From: Sphingomonas phyllosphaerae FA2
GTDB taxonomy: Bacteria; Pseudomonadota; Alphaproteobacteria; Sphingomonadales; Sphingomonadaceae
Assembly (NCBI RefSeq): GCF_000427645.1
Contig: NZ_KE386571.1
Location: 1,539,676 to 1,603,675, forward strand
DNA length: 64,000 nucleotides
Direction of reading: 5' to 3'
Shown here: one piece after another, positions 1 to 9,823 of the stretch
Layout of the letters: every line of letters begins with the position of its first letter
Position numbering within the stretch: position 1 is the stretch's first letter
Notes under the pieces: model-generated
Told to the model about the DNA's origin: nothing
Database searches by the model: none
Seen by the model: the letters and a program-made list of their open reading frames with translations, nothing else
Program-made: the position numbers and the translations under genes

Positions 1-1643
1 AGCCCGTCGCGCTCCAGCGCCAGCCGCAGCGCACGCCAGCCCATCGCAGGATTTTCTTCATCCTCGGCATGGATCAGATACGGCAACGCCTTGTCGCCTC
101 CGATGTCGACGGTGCGAAAGATCACCGGACGCGCGCCCGCCGCATCCAGCACCTCGCGGTACAAGCGCTGCTGCCGCTCGCGCTGCGGCAACGTTGCGGA
201 GACGAGGAACTGGAATTCGGTGCGGAACAGCCCGATCCCGTCCGCCCCGGTCACATCGAGCGCGGCGACATCGTCGCGCAGCCCGGCATTGACCATCACG
301 GTCAGCCGGTGCCCGTCCTTCGTGACCGGCGCGACATCGCGCAATGCGGCATAAGCGGCCCGGCGCTTTTGTCGCGCGGCGAGGCTCGCCTCGAATGCCT
401 CCTCCATCGCGCCCGTCGGGCGGACGGTCAGCGTGCCTTCGGTGACGTCGAGCAACAGCAGGTCGCCCTCCGCGATCAACCGCCGCACGTCGCGGACGCG
501 CCCCAGCACCGGCACCCCCATCGCGCGCGCGACGATCGTGACGTGCGCGGTCAACGAGCCCTCTTCCAGCACCACGCCCTTCAACCGGCGGCGATCATAT
601 TCGAGCAATTCCGCCGGCCCGAGGTTGCGCGCGATCAGGATCGTGTCCTGCCGCAGCCCCATTTGCGCCGCCGTCCCCATCTGGCCGGAGACGATCCGCA
701 GCAAACGGTTCGACAGATCCTCCAGATCGTGCATCCGGTCGGCGAGCAACGGATCGTCGATCTCGCGCATCCGCTGGCGGGTGCGCTGCTGGACGCGCTC
801 GATCGCCGCCTCAGCGGTGAGGCCGCTGTCGATGGCCTCGTTGATGCGACGCGCCCAGCCCTCGTCATAGGCGAACATCTTGTAGGTGGCGATCACCTCC
901 TGATGCTCGTCGCCCACGCCGAACTCGGCCTCGCGCGCGATCCGGTCGATCTGTTCGCGCATCTTGTCGAACGCGGCATAGACGCGGTGTCGCTCGGCCT
1001 CCGTATCCTCGGCAACCGTGTGCTCGATATGGATGCGCGGCTGGTGGAAGACGGCACAGCCCACCGCCATGCCGTCGACCAGCTTCTGCCCCGCGATCCG
1101 CGTCGGAGCGGTCGATTGCGGCCGGTCGCGCGGCCCTGCCTGGTCGATCAGCCCGGCATTGGCGATCAACTCGCTCAGCACCATCGCCACGGTCTGCAGC
1201 GCTTCGATCTCGACATCCTCGTAGCGGCGCGGATCGGCATGCTGCACCGCCAGCACCCCGACCGCGCGCTCGCGCCGGATGATCGGGACACCCGCGAAGC
1301 TGTGGTAGCGATCCTCGCCGGTCTCGGGCTTGTAGGCAAAGTCGGGGTGGCTGGCGGCCTCGTCGAGATTGAGCACCTCGTTATGCTGCGCGATCGTGCC
1401 GACCAGCCCCTCGCCCAGCGCCAGCTTGGTGACGTGGACAGCGGCGGGATCGAGCCCGCGCGTCGCGAACAGCTCCAGCACGCCTTCGCGCAGCAGATAG
1501 ATCGAGCAGACTTCGCTATCCAGCGCCTCGCCGATGATCTCGACCACTGAGTTCAGCTTGGCCTGCGCATTCGATCGCGCCGCCATCACGTCGTGCAGAT
1601 TGACCAGGATTTCGCGGGCGGAGCGGGCGGCGGACACGGGCAT
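1..1643 (-). CDS. ptsP: Phosphoenolpyruvate-protein phosphotransferase PtsP (EI-Ntr), C-terminus cut by window edge
   Basis: First enzyme of the nitrogen phosphotransferase relay: it autophosphorylates from PEP and passes phosphate to NPr. About 547 codons are present from the ATG at 1643; the PEP-binding C-terminal part lies beyond the window. The N-terminal 170 residues form a GAF domain (SEVCSIYLLREG, then a NLDEAASHPDFAYKP segment), which separates PtsP from sugar-type EI. The phospho-histidine segment GSLTAHVTIVARAMGVPVLG is seen around bases 515-560, followed by the start of the TIM-barrel domain (GLFRTEFQFL). No partner gene (ptsN, ptsO) is visible here. The family call is firm; only the missing end limits it. 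Confidence 0.95.
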   Translation of the reverse strand, partial: MPVSAARSAREILVNLHDVMAARSNAQAKLNSVVEIIGEALDSEVCSIYLLREGVLELFATRGLDPAAVHVTKLALGEGLVGTIAQHNEVLNLDEAASHPDFAYKPETGEDRYHSFAGVPIIRRERAVGVLAVQHADPRRYEDVEIEALQTVAMVLSELIANAGLIDQAGPRDRPQSTAPTRIAGQKLVDGMAVGCAVFHQPRIHIEHTVAEDTEAERHRVYAAFDKMREQIDRIAREAEFGVGDEHQEVIATYKMFAYDEGWARRINEAIDSGLTAEAAIERVQQRTRQRMREIDDPLLADRMHDLEDLSNRLLRIVSGQMGTAAQMGLRQDTILIARNLGPAELLEYDRRRLKGVVLEEGSLTAHVTIVARAMGVPVLGRVRDVRRLIAEGDLLLLDVTEGTLTVRPTGAMEEAFEASLAARQKRRAAYAALRDVAPVTKDGHRLTVMVNAGLRDDVAALDVTGADGIGLFRTEFQFLVSATLPQRERQQRLYREVLDAAGARPVIFRTVDIGGDKALPYLIHAEDEENPAMGWRALRLALERDG

Positions 1644-1839
1644 GGACGCGTGGCTATCAGACCTGTGGCTTGGGTGCCACGCAGCAATTTTCTTTTATAC
1701 GTGGCGCCCGACCGCCGACGTGCTCGGCAACCCTTCCCCTGAGACAGTCCCGCCCGATATTTACATTCTGATGGCCGCCGGAACCTTTACGGCTAACATC
1801 TATTTCACGCGATTATAAACGGTGGGTGAGGTTACGATA

Positions 1840-2460
1840 ATGCTGGGGAAGATAGCTGCACGTCGCATCACAGTAGCTATCCTTCTTTCTTCTATTTCGG
1901 TCGTGCCTGCTGTCGCAGAACCAGGCGCCGTTCAATTCAGCAAGGCTGTCATCGACCCCGCGATTCCTAAGGAAAATCAGAAGGTAAAGGGCGGAACGAT
2001 CTGCCTGTTCTCCGCGCCACCCTTAAACTTCGGTGACAACCAACGGTCCGTAAGCTTCGAGAGGTACGAACGACTGTTCGCCAACACGATGCAGCGTCGA
2101 AAGATAGACGTCGTCCCCATTTCATCAAAGATGTTCGAGGACGGTGCCGACAAACGTAGCGCCGATTATCTTGTCGCTGTGACACTCCGTCCCGAGCACG
2201 TCGACGTCTGCGACTCGATCAAGGGATTCAAGGGTAAGATCTCCATCGCCGTAGATTGGCAAATCTATGACCGTAAACAGCATAGGGTCGCTGCGACCAC
2301 GACCACGCGCGGTGTCGGTCAAGTCGACAAATTCAACGACAACGGCTTGTTTATGATGCTGTCACGAGCGTTCGAGGCCGCAACCAACGCCCTTGTTGAC
2401 GAGGGGACATTCGAGCCTTTCTTCCGGAAGACCATAGCCGCAGATGAAGCAGCTTCCTGA
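1840..2460 (+). CDS. Hypothetical secreted protein, AT-richer than its surroundings
   Basis: I do not recognise this family. The product is about 206 aa with a signal peptide (MLGKIAARRITVAILLSSIS, cleavage after VAEP or PAVA). The ATG at 1840 is preferred over an in-frame GTG at 1822 because GGTGAGG lies 6-8 bases before it and the signal peptide then starts correctly. The mature part has four cysteines or fewer and a mixed alpha/beta look. Codons such as ATA, TTA and ACA are used far more than in neighbouring genes, which fits recent acquisition or weak selection. It converges on ruvB with a 13-bp gap. Function unknown; that it is a real gene is likely from the signal peptide and ribosome site. 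Confidence 0.7.
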   Translation: MLGKIAARRITVAILLSSISVVPAVAEPGAVQFSKAVIDPAIPKENQKVKGGTICLFSAPPLNFGDNQRSVSFERYERLFANTMQRRKIDVVPISSKMFEDGADKRSADYLVAVTLRPEHVDVCDSIKGFKGKISIAVDWQIYDRKQHRVAATTTTRGVGQVDKFNDNGLFMMLSRAFEAATNALVDEGTFEPFFRKTIAADEAAS

Positions 2461-2473
2461 GCGACGCCCCTCG

Positions 2474-3496
2474 TCAGTCAAACAACCCGTCCTGCGATCC
2501 CGCGGGCGGGTTGAGCCCCAGATGCTTCCACCCGCCCGCATTCAGCACGCGCCCGCGGGCGGTGCGCGCGACCAGCCCGAGCTGGATCAGATACGGCTCG
2601 ATCACTTCCTCGATCGTGTCGCGCGGCTCGCTCAGTCCGGCCGCCAAGGTCTCCACGCCGACCGGCCCGCCCCGATAGATGTCGGCGATCATCGTCAGAT
2701 AGCGGCGATCCATCGCATCGAGCCCGAGCTTGTCGACCTCCAACCGGTTGAGCGCGCGATCCGCGACCATCGCATCCACCACCGGCGAGCCTGCGACATT
2801 GGCGAAGTCGCGCACGCGCCGCAGCAATCGACCCGCGATCCGCGGGGTGCCCCGCGCACGCCGCGCGATCTCCATCGCGCCGTCGCGCGCGATACCCAGA
2901 TCAAGCAACTGCGCCGCGCGCGACACCACGCGCTCCAGTTCCTCGACGGTATAGAATTGCAGCCGCACCGGAATGCCGAAGCGATCGCGCAGCGGCGTAG
3001 TCAGCAAGCCCTGCCGCGTCGTCGCGCCCACCAGCGTGAAGCGCGGCAGGTCGATCCGCACGCTGCGCGCCGAGGGCCCCTCCCCGATCATCAGGTCGAG
3101 CGCACGATCCTCCATCGCCGGATAGAGCACTTCCTCAACGGCGGGTTGCAGCCGGTGGATCTCGTCGATGAACAGCACGTCGCCGTCCTCGAGATTGGTG
3201 AGCAGCGCGGCCAGATCGCCCGATTTGGCGATCACCGGCCCCGATGTGGCGCGGAACCCCACGCCCATCTCGCGCGCGACGATCTGCGCCAGCGTCGTCT
3301 TGCCCAGCCCCGGGGGGCCGAAGAACAGCACATGATCCAGCGCGTCGCCGCGCCCCTTCGCCGCCTCGATGAACACGCGCAAATTCTCGCGCGCCGCCTT
3401 CTGCCCGACGAAATCGTCCAGCGTCTTGGGGCGCAACGCGGCATCGACGTCCTCGACGCGGCGCGCGGGCGAGATCAGGCGGTCGTCATCGGTCAC
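2474..3496 (-). CDS. ruvB: Holliday junction branch migration ATPase RuvB
   Basis: AAA+ motor that drives branch migration of Holliday junctions with RuvA, before RuvC resolution. Visible motifs in order: Walker [16 protein letters not shown], Walker [10 protein letters not shown], sensor 1 [11 protein letters not shown], and the C-terminal winged-helix segment [17 protein letters not shown]. The GTG at 3496 gives 340 aa starting [10 protein letters not shown], the usual RuvB N-terminus and length; an in-frame ATG at 3583 would add 29 residues unlike the family. The next upstream gene is an unrelated small protein, so ruvA and ruvC are not immediately adjacent here, unlike the common ruvCAB arrangement. 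Confidence 0.97.
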   Translation of the reverse strand: MTDDDRLISPARRVEDVDAALRPKTLDDFVGQKAARENLRVFIEAAKGRGDALDHVLFFGPPGLGKTTLAQIVAREMGVGFRATSGPVIAKSGDLAALLTNLEDGDVLFIDEIHRLQPAVEEVLYPAMEDRALDLMIGEGPSARSVRIDLPRFTLVGATTRQGLLTTPLRDRFGIPVRLQFYTVEELERVVSRAAQLLDLGIARDGAMEIARRARGTPRIAGRLLRRVRDFANVAGSPVVDAMVADRALNRLEVDKLGLDAMDRRYLTMIADIYRGGPVGVETLAAGLSEPRDTIEEVIEPYLIQLGLVARTARGRVLNAGGWKHLGLNPPAGSQDGLFD

Positions 3497-3594
3497 GCTT
3501 CGTTCCGTAGCGAAGCCGGCGGCGGGGGCAAGTCCCGACGCGTTCCGGCGCCTGGGGCCAGACGGTAGATCCTCGCCGGACATCCGTCTTCGTT

Positions 3595-3630
3595 CGTCAT
3601 CCCGGACTTGATCCGGGATCCCGCTTCTTC
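3595..3630. repeat. Dispersed repeat family A, single arm (copy A1)
   Basis: Contains CCCGGACTTGATCCGGGATC followed by CCGCTTCTTC, itself a short palindrome. The same sequence recurs at 7429, 8888, 16307, 34925 and 48013, always between genes. Here only one arm is present. The 324-bp gap between ruvB and the next gene (3497-3820) holds this copy, the family C element at 3640, and otherwise nothing I can assign. Confidence 0.85.
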
Positions 3631-3639
3631 GTCGACAGT

Positions 3640-3667
3640 CGCGCGGAGGCGCGGAGCGCGCAGAGAT
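3640..3667. repeat. Dispersed repeat family C (GCGGAGGCGCGGAG type)
   Basis: GCGCGGAGGCGCGGAGCGCG followed by CAGAGA. A close relative lies at 41265-41294. Short, GC-rich, intergenic; function unknown. Confidence 0.6.
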
Positions 3668-3820
3668 GTTGCGCTCGCCGCACCGTAATCTCAGCCGCTC
3701 GCGATTTGGAATGACAGGCCGCCGCGTGCCTCACACGGCACGAATCCACGTGCTCAGCGCCTCGGCGTAATTCCAATCTCTTCTTACGGTCAGCGTGCCG
3801 ACGGTGAACCTCGACCGAGC

Positions 3821-4114
3821 CTAGGCCAGCCGGTCGACGATCTGCCCGGACTGGCCAACGCTTGGCCGCCCGCCGTAGGTCACGGCCCCCGACGACATGC
3901 TGTTGCGCAGCTTCTCCATGACGCGGTCGAACTGGTCCAGTTGCTCGCTGGCGGTGCGGATCAGACTTCCGGTCGATTCGTCCGCGAGTACCGTCGTGGC
4001 GGGCCTGGCGGGCGTCGCGACAGCAACCTGCGCGACCGACGCCGCCTGCGCGCGCGCGATCGGCATCGGCCGCACGCTCGGCAAAGGGCTGGCAATCGGC
4101 GACAGGCTGCTCAC
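3821..4114 (-). CDS. Small hypothetical protein, 97 aa
   Basis: No family recognised. The product begins at a GTG (4114) with AAGGA upstream. The first 45 residues are low-complexity Ala/Pro/Val/Ser; residues about 48-72 form a predicted amphipathic helix (TASEQLDQFDRVMEKLRNSM), which could make a coiled coil. No signal peptide or membrane segment is evident. It stands alone between ruvB and a lipoprotein gene, all on the same strand, with 127 bp to the lipoprotein gene stop. Moderately likely to be a real gene on codon usage and the coherent helix. Confidence 0.5.
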   Translation of the reverse strand: MSSLSPIASPLPSVRPMPIARAQAASVAQVAVATPARPATTVLADESTGSLIRTASEQLDQFDRVMEKLRNSMSSGAVTYGGRPSVGQSGQIVDRLA

Positions 4115-4241
4115 GTCTACGTTCCTTCGGCAGCGATCATCGGCTGCCGTCCGGTCACGTCATACTCACCCGAACCTTGCACAAAGATTGAACCGCCGAA
4201 ACAATCCGCAACATCGGGTGAAATATTCGCCTGACCGCGGC

Positions 4242-4889
4242 TCAGCGCGTGGCGTTGTACCGAAGCTGATCCTGCGTGAGCTGGAAGCCGATCAGCGCCT
4301 CGAACGATGACGAGGCGACCGCCTGCCGCACCTTCGGATCGGCGAGCGGATCGACCGCGGCATCCTCGTCGCCCGCCTTGCGGCGGCGCGTCAGCCGGTC
4401 GCGCACTTCCTGCGGCAACGTCGCGGCGCTGCGCGCCACTGCGCTGCTCGCCTCCGCGCTGGTGCTGGCCAGCCCCTGCCCAGCATCGAAATGCAACCCG
4501 ACCTGCGACACGCGTTTGGCGACCACCTGGCTGCCGCCGCGCGTGACGACGATGAAATACGGCAAGGTCACGTCGCGCGCACCATCGGTGCGGGTGCGCC
4601 GCGCGCGGACGTCGAAGGTGACGCGCGTCGTCACGTCAGCGCCCTGATCGTCGCAGGTCGACCGCACGTTGCTGATCGTCGCGACCACGTCGATCGCGCT
4701 GGCGGCACGGCTGGCGGGCGGATCGAACAGCGTCACGTCGCCGGTGCCCGCGGGCACGCCGACCGTCGGACAAGCGCTGCGGACCGCGGTGATGCCCGCA
4801 CCCCCGCCGGATACATCGATCTCCCCGCTCTTCGCGCATCCACCCACGAGCAGGAGGATCAGCGGAGCGGCGATTTGGCGAGCGTTCAC
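4242..4889 (-). CDS. Putative lipoprotein, hypothetical
   Basis: About 215 aa from the GTG at 4889 (another GTG at 4895 is equally possible; longer starts would bury the signal). The N-terminus has a hydrophobic stretch and lipobox LLLVGGCAKS, so the mature protein should be anchored to the periplasmic face of a membrane. The body is a beta-rich domain with two further cysteines (SACPTVG, STCDDQG) that could form a disulfide. The C-terminal third is charged (RLTRRRKAGDEDAAVDPLAD). Divergent from ispH, with its start about 115 bp from the ispH ATG. I know such proteins as unnamed sphingomonad lipoproteins; no function can be given. Confidence 0.7.
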   Translation of the reverse strand: MNARQIAAPLILLLVGGCAKSGEIDVSGGGAGITAVRSACPTVGVPAGTGDVTLFDPPASRAASAIDVVATISNVRSTCDDQGADVTTRVTFDVRARRTRTDGARDVTLPYFIVVTRGGSQVVAKRVSQVGLHFDAGQGLASTSAEASSAVARSAATLPQEVRDRLTRRRKAGDEDAAVDPLADPKVRQAVASSSFEALIGFQLTQDQLRYNATR

Positions 4890-5003
4890 AAACACAATCC
4901 CGGGCAATGGGCACAGATGATACGGCGCCGCGAAACGGCCCCGGGTCGTCGCCAGCATAGGAACCGTCTATCGCCGGAGCAAGCATTCGCGTAGAGCCGC
5001 CGC

Positions 5004-5981
5004 ATGGCCGATCCCGTCACCGACCCCGCCGCCACGCCCCGCCGCCCGCTGGAATTGCTGATCGCCGCGCCGCGCGGCTTCTGCGCTGGCGTCGACCGCG
5101 CGATCCGCATCGTCGAGCTGGCGATCGAGAAGCACGGCGCGCCGGTCTATGTCCGGCACGAGATCGTCCACAACAAGTTCGTCGTCGATTCGCTTAAGGC
5201 GAAGGGCGCGGTGTTCGTCGAGGAGCTGACCGAGGTGCCCGATGGCGCGCCGGTCGTCTTCTCCGCCCACGGCGTCCCCAAGTCGGTCCCGGCCGAGGCG
5301 CAAGACCGTGGGCTCGACTATCTCGACGCGACCTGTCCTTTGGTGTCGAAGGTCCATCGCCAGGCCGAGCGGCTGGTCGACTCCGGCCGCCATATTCTCT
5401 TCATCGGCCATGCCGGTCACCCGGAGGTGATCGGGACGTTCGGACAGGTGCCCGAAGGCGCGATGTCGCTGGTCGAGACGGTCGGGGACGTCGACGCTCT
5501 GGTCGTTCCCGATCCGCAGAACCTGTCGTTCCTGACCCAGACGACGCTGTCGGTAGACGACACCGCGGCTATCGTCGCCGCGATCCATCGCCGCTTCCCC
5601 GCCGTACAGGCGCCGCGCGGCGAGGACATCTGCTACGCCACCTCTAACCGCCAGGCAGCGGTCAAGGCGATCGCCGACGCGTGCGACGCGGTGTTGGTGA
5701 TCGGCGCGCCTAACTCGTCGAATTCGGTGCGGCTGGTCGAGGTGGCCGAGCGGCAGGGCATCCGCGCCGCGCTGATCCAGCGCGCCGCCGATCTCGACTG
5801 GTCGTTCCTCGACGGTGTCGGCACGCTCGGCATCACCGCCGGTGCCTCCGCGCCGGAATTGCTGGTGCGCGAGCTGGTCGACCGGCTGGCGACCCGCTTT
5901 GACGTGACCGAGCGCGAGGAGGAAACGACGCGCGAGACGATCGCGTTCAAGCTGCCGCGCGGGCTCGACGCCGCCGCCTGA
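5004..5981 (+). CDS. ispH: 4-hydroxy-3-methylbut-2-enyl diphosphate reductase IspH
   Basis: Last enzyme of the MEP isoprenoid pathway, reducing HMBPP to IPP and DMAPP with a [4Fe-4S] cluster. 325 aa, normal length. The three cluster cysteines are visible in [24 protein letters not shown] and [17 protein letters not shown] ICYATSNRQ; the [10 protein letters not shown] and [11 protein letters not shown] substrate-binding motifs are intact. First gene of a likely three-gene unit with thrB (10-bp gap) and rnhA (overlap), an arrangement I associate with sphingomonads and relatives. Confidence 0.97.
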   Translation: MADPVTDPAATPRRPLELLIAAPRGFCAGVDRAIRIVELAIEKHGAPVYVRHEIVHNKFVVDSLKAKGAVFVEELTEVPDGAPVVFSAHGVPKSVPAEAQDRGLDYLDATCPLVSKVHRQAERLVDSGRHILFIGHAGHPEVIGTFGQVPEGAMSLVETVGDVDALVVPDPQNLSFLTQTTLSVDDTAAIVAAIHRRFPAVQAPRGEDICYATSNRQAAVKAIADACDAVLVIGAPNSSNSVRLVEVAERQGIRAALIQRAADLDWSFLDGVGTLGITAGASAPELLVRELVDRLATRFDVTEREEETTRETIAFKLPRGLDAAA

Positions 5982-5991
5982 CGCACGAACG

Positions 5992-6945
5992 ATGGCCGTC
6001 TACACGCACGTCTCCGCCGAGGCGCTCGCCGCTTTCCTGCTTCGCTACGACGTGGGCACGCTCGTCTCCGTCAAGGGCATCGCCGAGGGGGTGGAGAATT
6101 CCAACTACCTCGTCGACACCACATCGGCGCGATTCATCCTGACGCTCTACGAGAAGCGCGTGGCGGCGGACGATCTGCCGTTCTTCATGGCGCTGCTCGA
6201 TCATCTCGCCGCGCGCGGGCTGGCGGTGCCCCCGGCGATCCCCGATCGCGACGGCGCGGTGATCCAGACGCTGGAGGGCCGCCCGGCGTGCTTAATCCGC
6301 TTCCTGACCGGCGTCTCGGTCTCGCACCCGACCCCCGCTCAGGCACAGGCGGCGGCGACGGCGATGGGCGAGATGCACGCCGCGCTCGCCGACTTCCGTC
6401 AGACCCGCGTCAACTCGATGGGCATCGCGACATGGCGGCCGCTGCTGGAGAAATGCGGCTGCGACCTCGACACGATCCAGCCCGGCCTGTTCGACCGCGT
6501 CAATACCGCGCTGGCAGCGGTCGAGCAGGCATGGCCGCTCGACCTGCCGGTCAGTGCGATCCACGCCGACCTGTTCCCCGACAACGTCCTGATGCACGGC
6601 GACGCGGTCACCGGGCTGATCGACTTCTATTTCGCCTGCACCGACACCCGCGCCTATGATCTGGCGGTGATGCACTCGGCATGGACGTTCGACGCGAAGG
6701 GCGAAAATCCTGACGCTGCGATTGGCGCGGCGCTGCTGGCCGGCTATACCTCCGCCTTCGGGCTCAGCGATGCGGAGCGCGCCGCGCTGCCGCTGCTCGC
6801 GCGTGGCGCGTGCATCCGCTTCCTGCTCAGCCGCGCATGGGACTGGCTCCACACCCCGGCCGACGCGCTGGTGATGCGCAAGGACCCGCTCGCCTATCTC
6901 CGCCGGCTCGACTGGTACGAAGCCCACCCGGAGGCGTTCGCATGA
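5992..6945 (+). CDS. thrB: Homoserine kinase, APH-fold type (ThrB)
   Basis: Phosphorylates L-homoserine for threonine synthesis. 317 aa. It belongs to the aminoglycoside-phosphotransferase-like ThrB type rather than the GHMP-kinase type: N-terminal [15 protein letters not shown] nucleotide loop and the catalytic segment [15 protein letters not shown] followed by [11 protein letters not shown] (HxDxxxxN and the DFG-like Asp). The downstream rnhA start overlaps its stop (ATGA), so the two should be translationally coupled. Confidence 0.95.
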   Translation: MAVYTHVSAEALAAFLLRYDVGTLVSVKGIAEGVENSNYLVDTTSARFILTLYEKRVAADDLPFFMALLDHLAARGLAVPPAIPDRDGAVIQTLEGRPACLIRFLTGVSVSHPTPAQAQAAATAMGEMHAALADFRQTRVNSMGIATWRPLLEKCGCDLDTIQPGLFDRVNTALAAVEQAWPLDLPVSAIHADLFPDNVLMHGDAVTGLIDFYFACTDTRAYDLAVMHSAWTFDAKGENPDAAIGAALLAGYTSAFGLSDAERAALPLLARGACIRFLLSRAWDWLHTPADALVMRKDPLAYLRRLDWYEAHPEAFA

Positions 6946-7403
6946 CCGAGCTGACGCAGGTCGAGCTGTTCACCGACGGCGCGTGCAAGGGCAATCCCGG
7001 CCCCGGCGGCTGGGGCGCGGTGATCCGCGCCGGCAAGCACGAGAAGGAGCTGGCCGGCGGCGAGCCGCTGACCACCAACAACCGCATGGAGCTGACCGCC
7101 GCGATCCAGGGCCTCAACGCGCTGACCCGCCCGTGCCGCGTCACGCTGTCGACCGACAGCCGCTACGTCATGGACGGGCTGACCAAGTGGATCCACGGCT
7201 GGCAGAAGAACGGCTGGAAGACCGCCGACAAGAAACCGGTCAAGAACGCCGACCTCTGGCAGGCGCTGCTCGAAGCGGCGCGGCCACACCGCGTCGACTG
7301 GAAATGGGTCAAGGGCCACGCCGGCCACCCCGAAAACGAACGCGCCGATCGGCTGGCGAGCGACGCTGCGGTCGAGGCGGGACGGACAAGGGCTACGGTC
7401 TGA
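6942..7403 (+). CDS. rnhA: Ribonuclease HI
   Basis: Cleaves the RNA strand of RNA-DNA hybrids. 153 aa from the ATG at 6942, which overlaps the thrB stop; an in-frame ATG further upstream lies inside thrB and is ignored. Catalytic residues of the DEDD set are in [16 protein letters not shown] (Asp), ELTAAIQGL (Glu), [10 protein letters not shown] (Asp) and NERADRLAS (Asp). Typical bacterial RNase HI length, no N-terminal extension. Confidence 0.97.
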   Translation: MTELTQVELFTDGACKGNPGPGGWGAVIRAGKHEKELAGGEPLTTNNRMELTAAIQGLNALTRPCRVTLSTDSRYVMDGLTKWIHGWQKNGWKTADKKPVKNADLWQALLEAARPHRVDWKWVKGHAGHPENERADRLASDAAVEAGRTRATV

Positions 7404-7428
7404 TCCGGCACCCCGAACCAAGCATCCT

Positions 7429-7513
7429 CGTCGTCCCGGACTTGATCCGGGACCCCGCTTCTTCCCCACGCACGCGACGTAAAGCGGGACCCCGGATCAA
7501 GTCCGGGGCGACG
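7429..7513. repeat. Dispersed repeat family A, full inverted repeat (A2)
   Basis: Two near-perfect inverted arms (CCCGGACTTGATCCGGGACC and its complement) around a short loop. It fills the gap between convergent rnhA and the UbiB-like gene, so it could fold in both transcripts and act as a bidirectional terminator or mRNA-end stabiliser; that role is inferred from position only. Confidence 0.85.
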
Positions 7514-7515
7514 AT

Positions 7516-8844
7516 CTAACCCACCGCCGCCGCCGCAAGCCCGCGCACGTCGACCCGCGCCTTCAGCCGCGCCGCCAGCAACGCCGTTCCGCTCACCTTG
7601 CGCTGAACGAACAGCGTCTCGACATGCGGGACGTGCCACGTGGCGCGATCCGCGATCATCGCCTTGGCCTCCTCGCGCACCACCGGCACGAACGCACGGT
7701 CGCCGAAGTCGAACGGACCCGGCCGGTTGAGCGCATCGTCGATCGCCGTGATGATACGGTCGATCGCGGGACGGTGCGCATCCGCCGCCGCCGCACCGAC
7801 GAACCCCACCTCCACCGCCGTCTCGCGGATCGCCTCGCGGTCGCGCGCCAGCCCGGCCTCGATCAGCCGCCGATAGCCCGCCGCCGTCTCCGCCGGCACG
7901 CGCCGCGCCGCGCCGAAATCGAGCAGCACCAGCGCGCCCGTTTCCGGCTGCCAGCGATAATTGGCGAAATTCGGGTCGGTCTGCATCACCCCGAACTCGA
8001 ACAACTCGCGCAACACCAACGTAATGAGCGACGTCATCGCCACATCACGCTCGTCCTGTGACGCCTCGGCCAGCGCCTCAATCGGCCGCCCGGCGACAAA
8101 CTCCATCGCCAGCACGCGCTTCGTGGTCAGCGCCTCCTCCAGCGCCGGCACGACATAGCGCGCATCCCCCGCGAGCCGCTCGCGATAGGCGCGCAGTTCC
8201 GCGCCCTCGCGGACGTAATCCGCTTCCTCAGCAAGCTGCCGCTTGGCCTCCGCCAGCAACGGCTTGAGGTCGAGCGTCGCAGGCAACAGCCCCGAGACGC
8301 GCAACAGCGTCGCGACATTGTCGACATCCGCCCCGATGCTGTCCGCAACACCCGGATATTGCACTTTGATCGCCAGCAGCCGCCCGTCGGGCAATGTCGC
8401 GCGATGCACCTGCCCGATCGACGCGGCGGCAACCGGCGACGCCTCGAAATGCCGAAAGCGCCGCCGCCAGTCCGCACCCCATTCCTCCCGCATCACGCGG
8501 TCGAGCTGTTGCGGCGGCATCCGGTACGCCTGATTGCGAAGCTGCGCGAGGATCGTCTGCAACTCGGGGGGCAGCACGTCGCCCGCGTCCATCGAGATCA
8601 TCTGCCCCAGCTTCATCGCCGCGCCGCGCAGATGCGAAAGCCGGTCGGCAACGCGCGCGGCATTGCCGGGCGTGAGGATCAGGTCGCCGACCTTCGGGCG
8701 CTCGCCCGCCGCGAGCCGCCGCGCGCCCTCGGCGAGCATCCCTCCCGCGACCCCGCCCGCCAGCCGCCCGAACCCGCCGAGCCGCGCCAGCCGCCCGCTC
8801 GGCACCGCGCGGTGGCGGGCCTTGGAAAGATCATCATCCTGCAT
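7516..8844 (-). CDS. ABC1/AarF (UbiB-like) atypical kinase family protein
   Basis: 442 aa. Members of this protein-kinase-like family bind ATP and influence ubiquinone or other lipid metabolism. The diagnostic features are present: KLGQMISMD (KxGQ motif, about residue 78), the Ala-rich nucleotide loop ASPVAAASIGQVHRA, the ion-pair Lys in AIKVQYPGV, and catalytic NFANYRWQ with VLLDFGAAR. No ubiE or ubiG neighbour, so it may be a second, non-Ubi paralogue. Its start (ATG at 8844) is separated from the upstream lyase gene by a family A repeat. Confidence 0.88.
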   Translation of the reverse strand: MQDDDLSKARHRAVPSGRLARLGGFGRLAGGVAGGMLAEGARRLAAGERPKVGDLILTPGNAARVADRLSHLRGAAMKLGQMISMDAGDVLPPELQTILAQLRNQAYRMPPQQLDRVMREEWGADWRRRFRHFEASPVAAASIGQVHRATLPDGRLLAIKVQYPGVADSIGADVDNVATLLRVSGLLPATLDLKPLLAEAKRQLAEEADYVREGAELRAYRERLAGDARYVVPALEEALTTKRVLAMEFVAGRPIEALAEASQDERDVAMTSLITLVLRELFEFGVMQTDPNFANYRWQPETGALVLLDFGAARRVPAETAAGYRRLIEAGLARDREAIRETAVEVGFVGAAAADAHRPAIDRIITAIDDALNRPGPFDFGDRAFVPVVREEAKAMIADRATWHVPHVETLFVQRKVSGTALLAARLKARVDVRGLAAAAVG

Positions 8845-8887
8845 CCCGGCAGAGCGCGGGAGACGGGCGCACGGTTCCCGCCCCTAC

Positions 8888-8970
8888 CGTCATCCCGGAC
8901 TTGATCCGGGATCCCGCTTCTTCTTACCCGGACCGCCCGAAAGAAGCGGGGCCCCGGATCAAGTCCGGGG
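8888..8970. repeat. Dispersed repeat family A, full inverted repeat (A3)
   Basis: Inverted pair with arms containing GGACTTGATCCGGGATCCCG and CGGGGCCCCGGATCAAGTCC. Lies between the CitE-like gene stop (8984) and the UbiB-like gene start (8844), both leftward, so it may end the leucine operon transcript. Confidence 0.85.
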
Positions 8971-8983
8971 AGAAGAATTGACC

Positions 8984-9823
8984 CTAAACCCGCGCCAGCA
9001 ACCGCCGCGCCTGCACGAGATGCGGCGCGTCGATCATCTTGCCGTCAAGCTGCAACACTCCCGCCCCCGGCGCCGCCTCGAACGCCGCTACCACCGCTCG
9101 CGCGCGTGCCACCTGCGCCTTAGTCGGCGTGAAGGCGGCGTTGATCGTCGCGACCTGCGCCGGGTGGATCGCCATCATCCCCGTGAACCCATCGCGCGCC
9201 GCCCGCGCCGCATAGCCCGCCAGTCCCACGTCATCCCGAAACGCCGGATAGACCGTCTCGATCGCCGCCACCCCCGCGGCATGCGCCGCGAACAATGCCA
9301 GCGACCGCGCCAGCTCATAGGGTGCGGTGAACCGTCCGTCCTCCTCACGGCTGGTCGCCGCTCCGATCGCGGCAGGCAGATCCTCCGCGCCCCACGTCAA
9401 CCCGGCAAGCGGCACCCCGCACCCGGCATAGCTGCCAAGCTGAAAGATCGCCGCCGCCGTTTCGGTAGCGATCGGCAAAACCGGCGCGTCGATCCCCGCC
9501 GCCGCCAGCCGCGCCGCGAGATCGCGGACGCTCTCCGCCCCCTCTGCCTTCGGCAACACCACCGCATCCGGCGACAATCCGCCGAGTGCCGCCAGATCCT
9601 CCTCAAGCAACGCCGTCGCTAACGGGTTGACCCGCACGAACACCGCCACGTCTCCACGCGCCGCGAGCAACCGCGCCGCCACCGCCGCGCGCGCTGCCGC
9701 CTTGGCCGCAGGCGCGACCGCATCCTCCAGATCGAGGATCAGCGCATCCGCCCCGCTCGCCGCGGCCTTGTCGAACCGCTCGGGCCGATCGCCGGGCACG
9801 AACAGTAGCGAGCGCAGCCTCAT
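8984..9823 (-). CDS. CitE-like CoA ester lyase (HpcH/HpaI aldolase family)
   Basis: 279 aa from the ATG at 9823, whose ATGA overlaps the MaoC stop. Motifs: [17 protein letters not shown] (CoA and substrate binding Arg), [12 protein letters not shown] (metal-binding Glu/Asp), LPKAEG, and [12 protein letters not shown]. The family cleaves or forms acyl-CoA esters such as citramalyl-CoA, malyl-CoA or citryl-CoA. Last gene of the leucine-type operon. No HMG-CoA lyase gene is present in this operon, so a role in the terminal steps is conceivable but unproven. Confidence 0.88.
   Translation of the reverse strand: MRLRSLLFVPGDRPERFDKAAASGADALILDLEDAVAPAAKAAARAAVAARLLAARGDVAVFVRVNPLATALLEEDLAALGGLSPDAVVLPKAEGAESVRDLAARLAAAGIDAPVLPIATETAAAIFQLGSYAGCGVPLAGLTWGAEDLPAAIGAATSREEDGRFTAPYELARSLALFAAHAAGVAAIETVYPAFRDDVGLAGYAARAARDGFTGMMAIHPAQVATINAAFTPTKAQVARARAVVAAFEAAPGAGVLQLDGKMIDAPHLVQARRLLARV

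Noticed and set aside
69..1550. Long plus-strand open frame opposite ptsP
   Set aside because: Arg/His/Asp-rich translation with no family features; it is the antisense image of the high-GC ptsP gene, whose own frame shows clear GAF and phospho-His motifs.
1534..1818. Short plus-strand open frame spanning the ptsP start
   Set aside because: No ribosome site, overlaps the ptsP N-terminus, no signal peptide or family; treated as non-coding.
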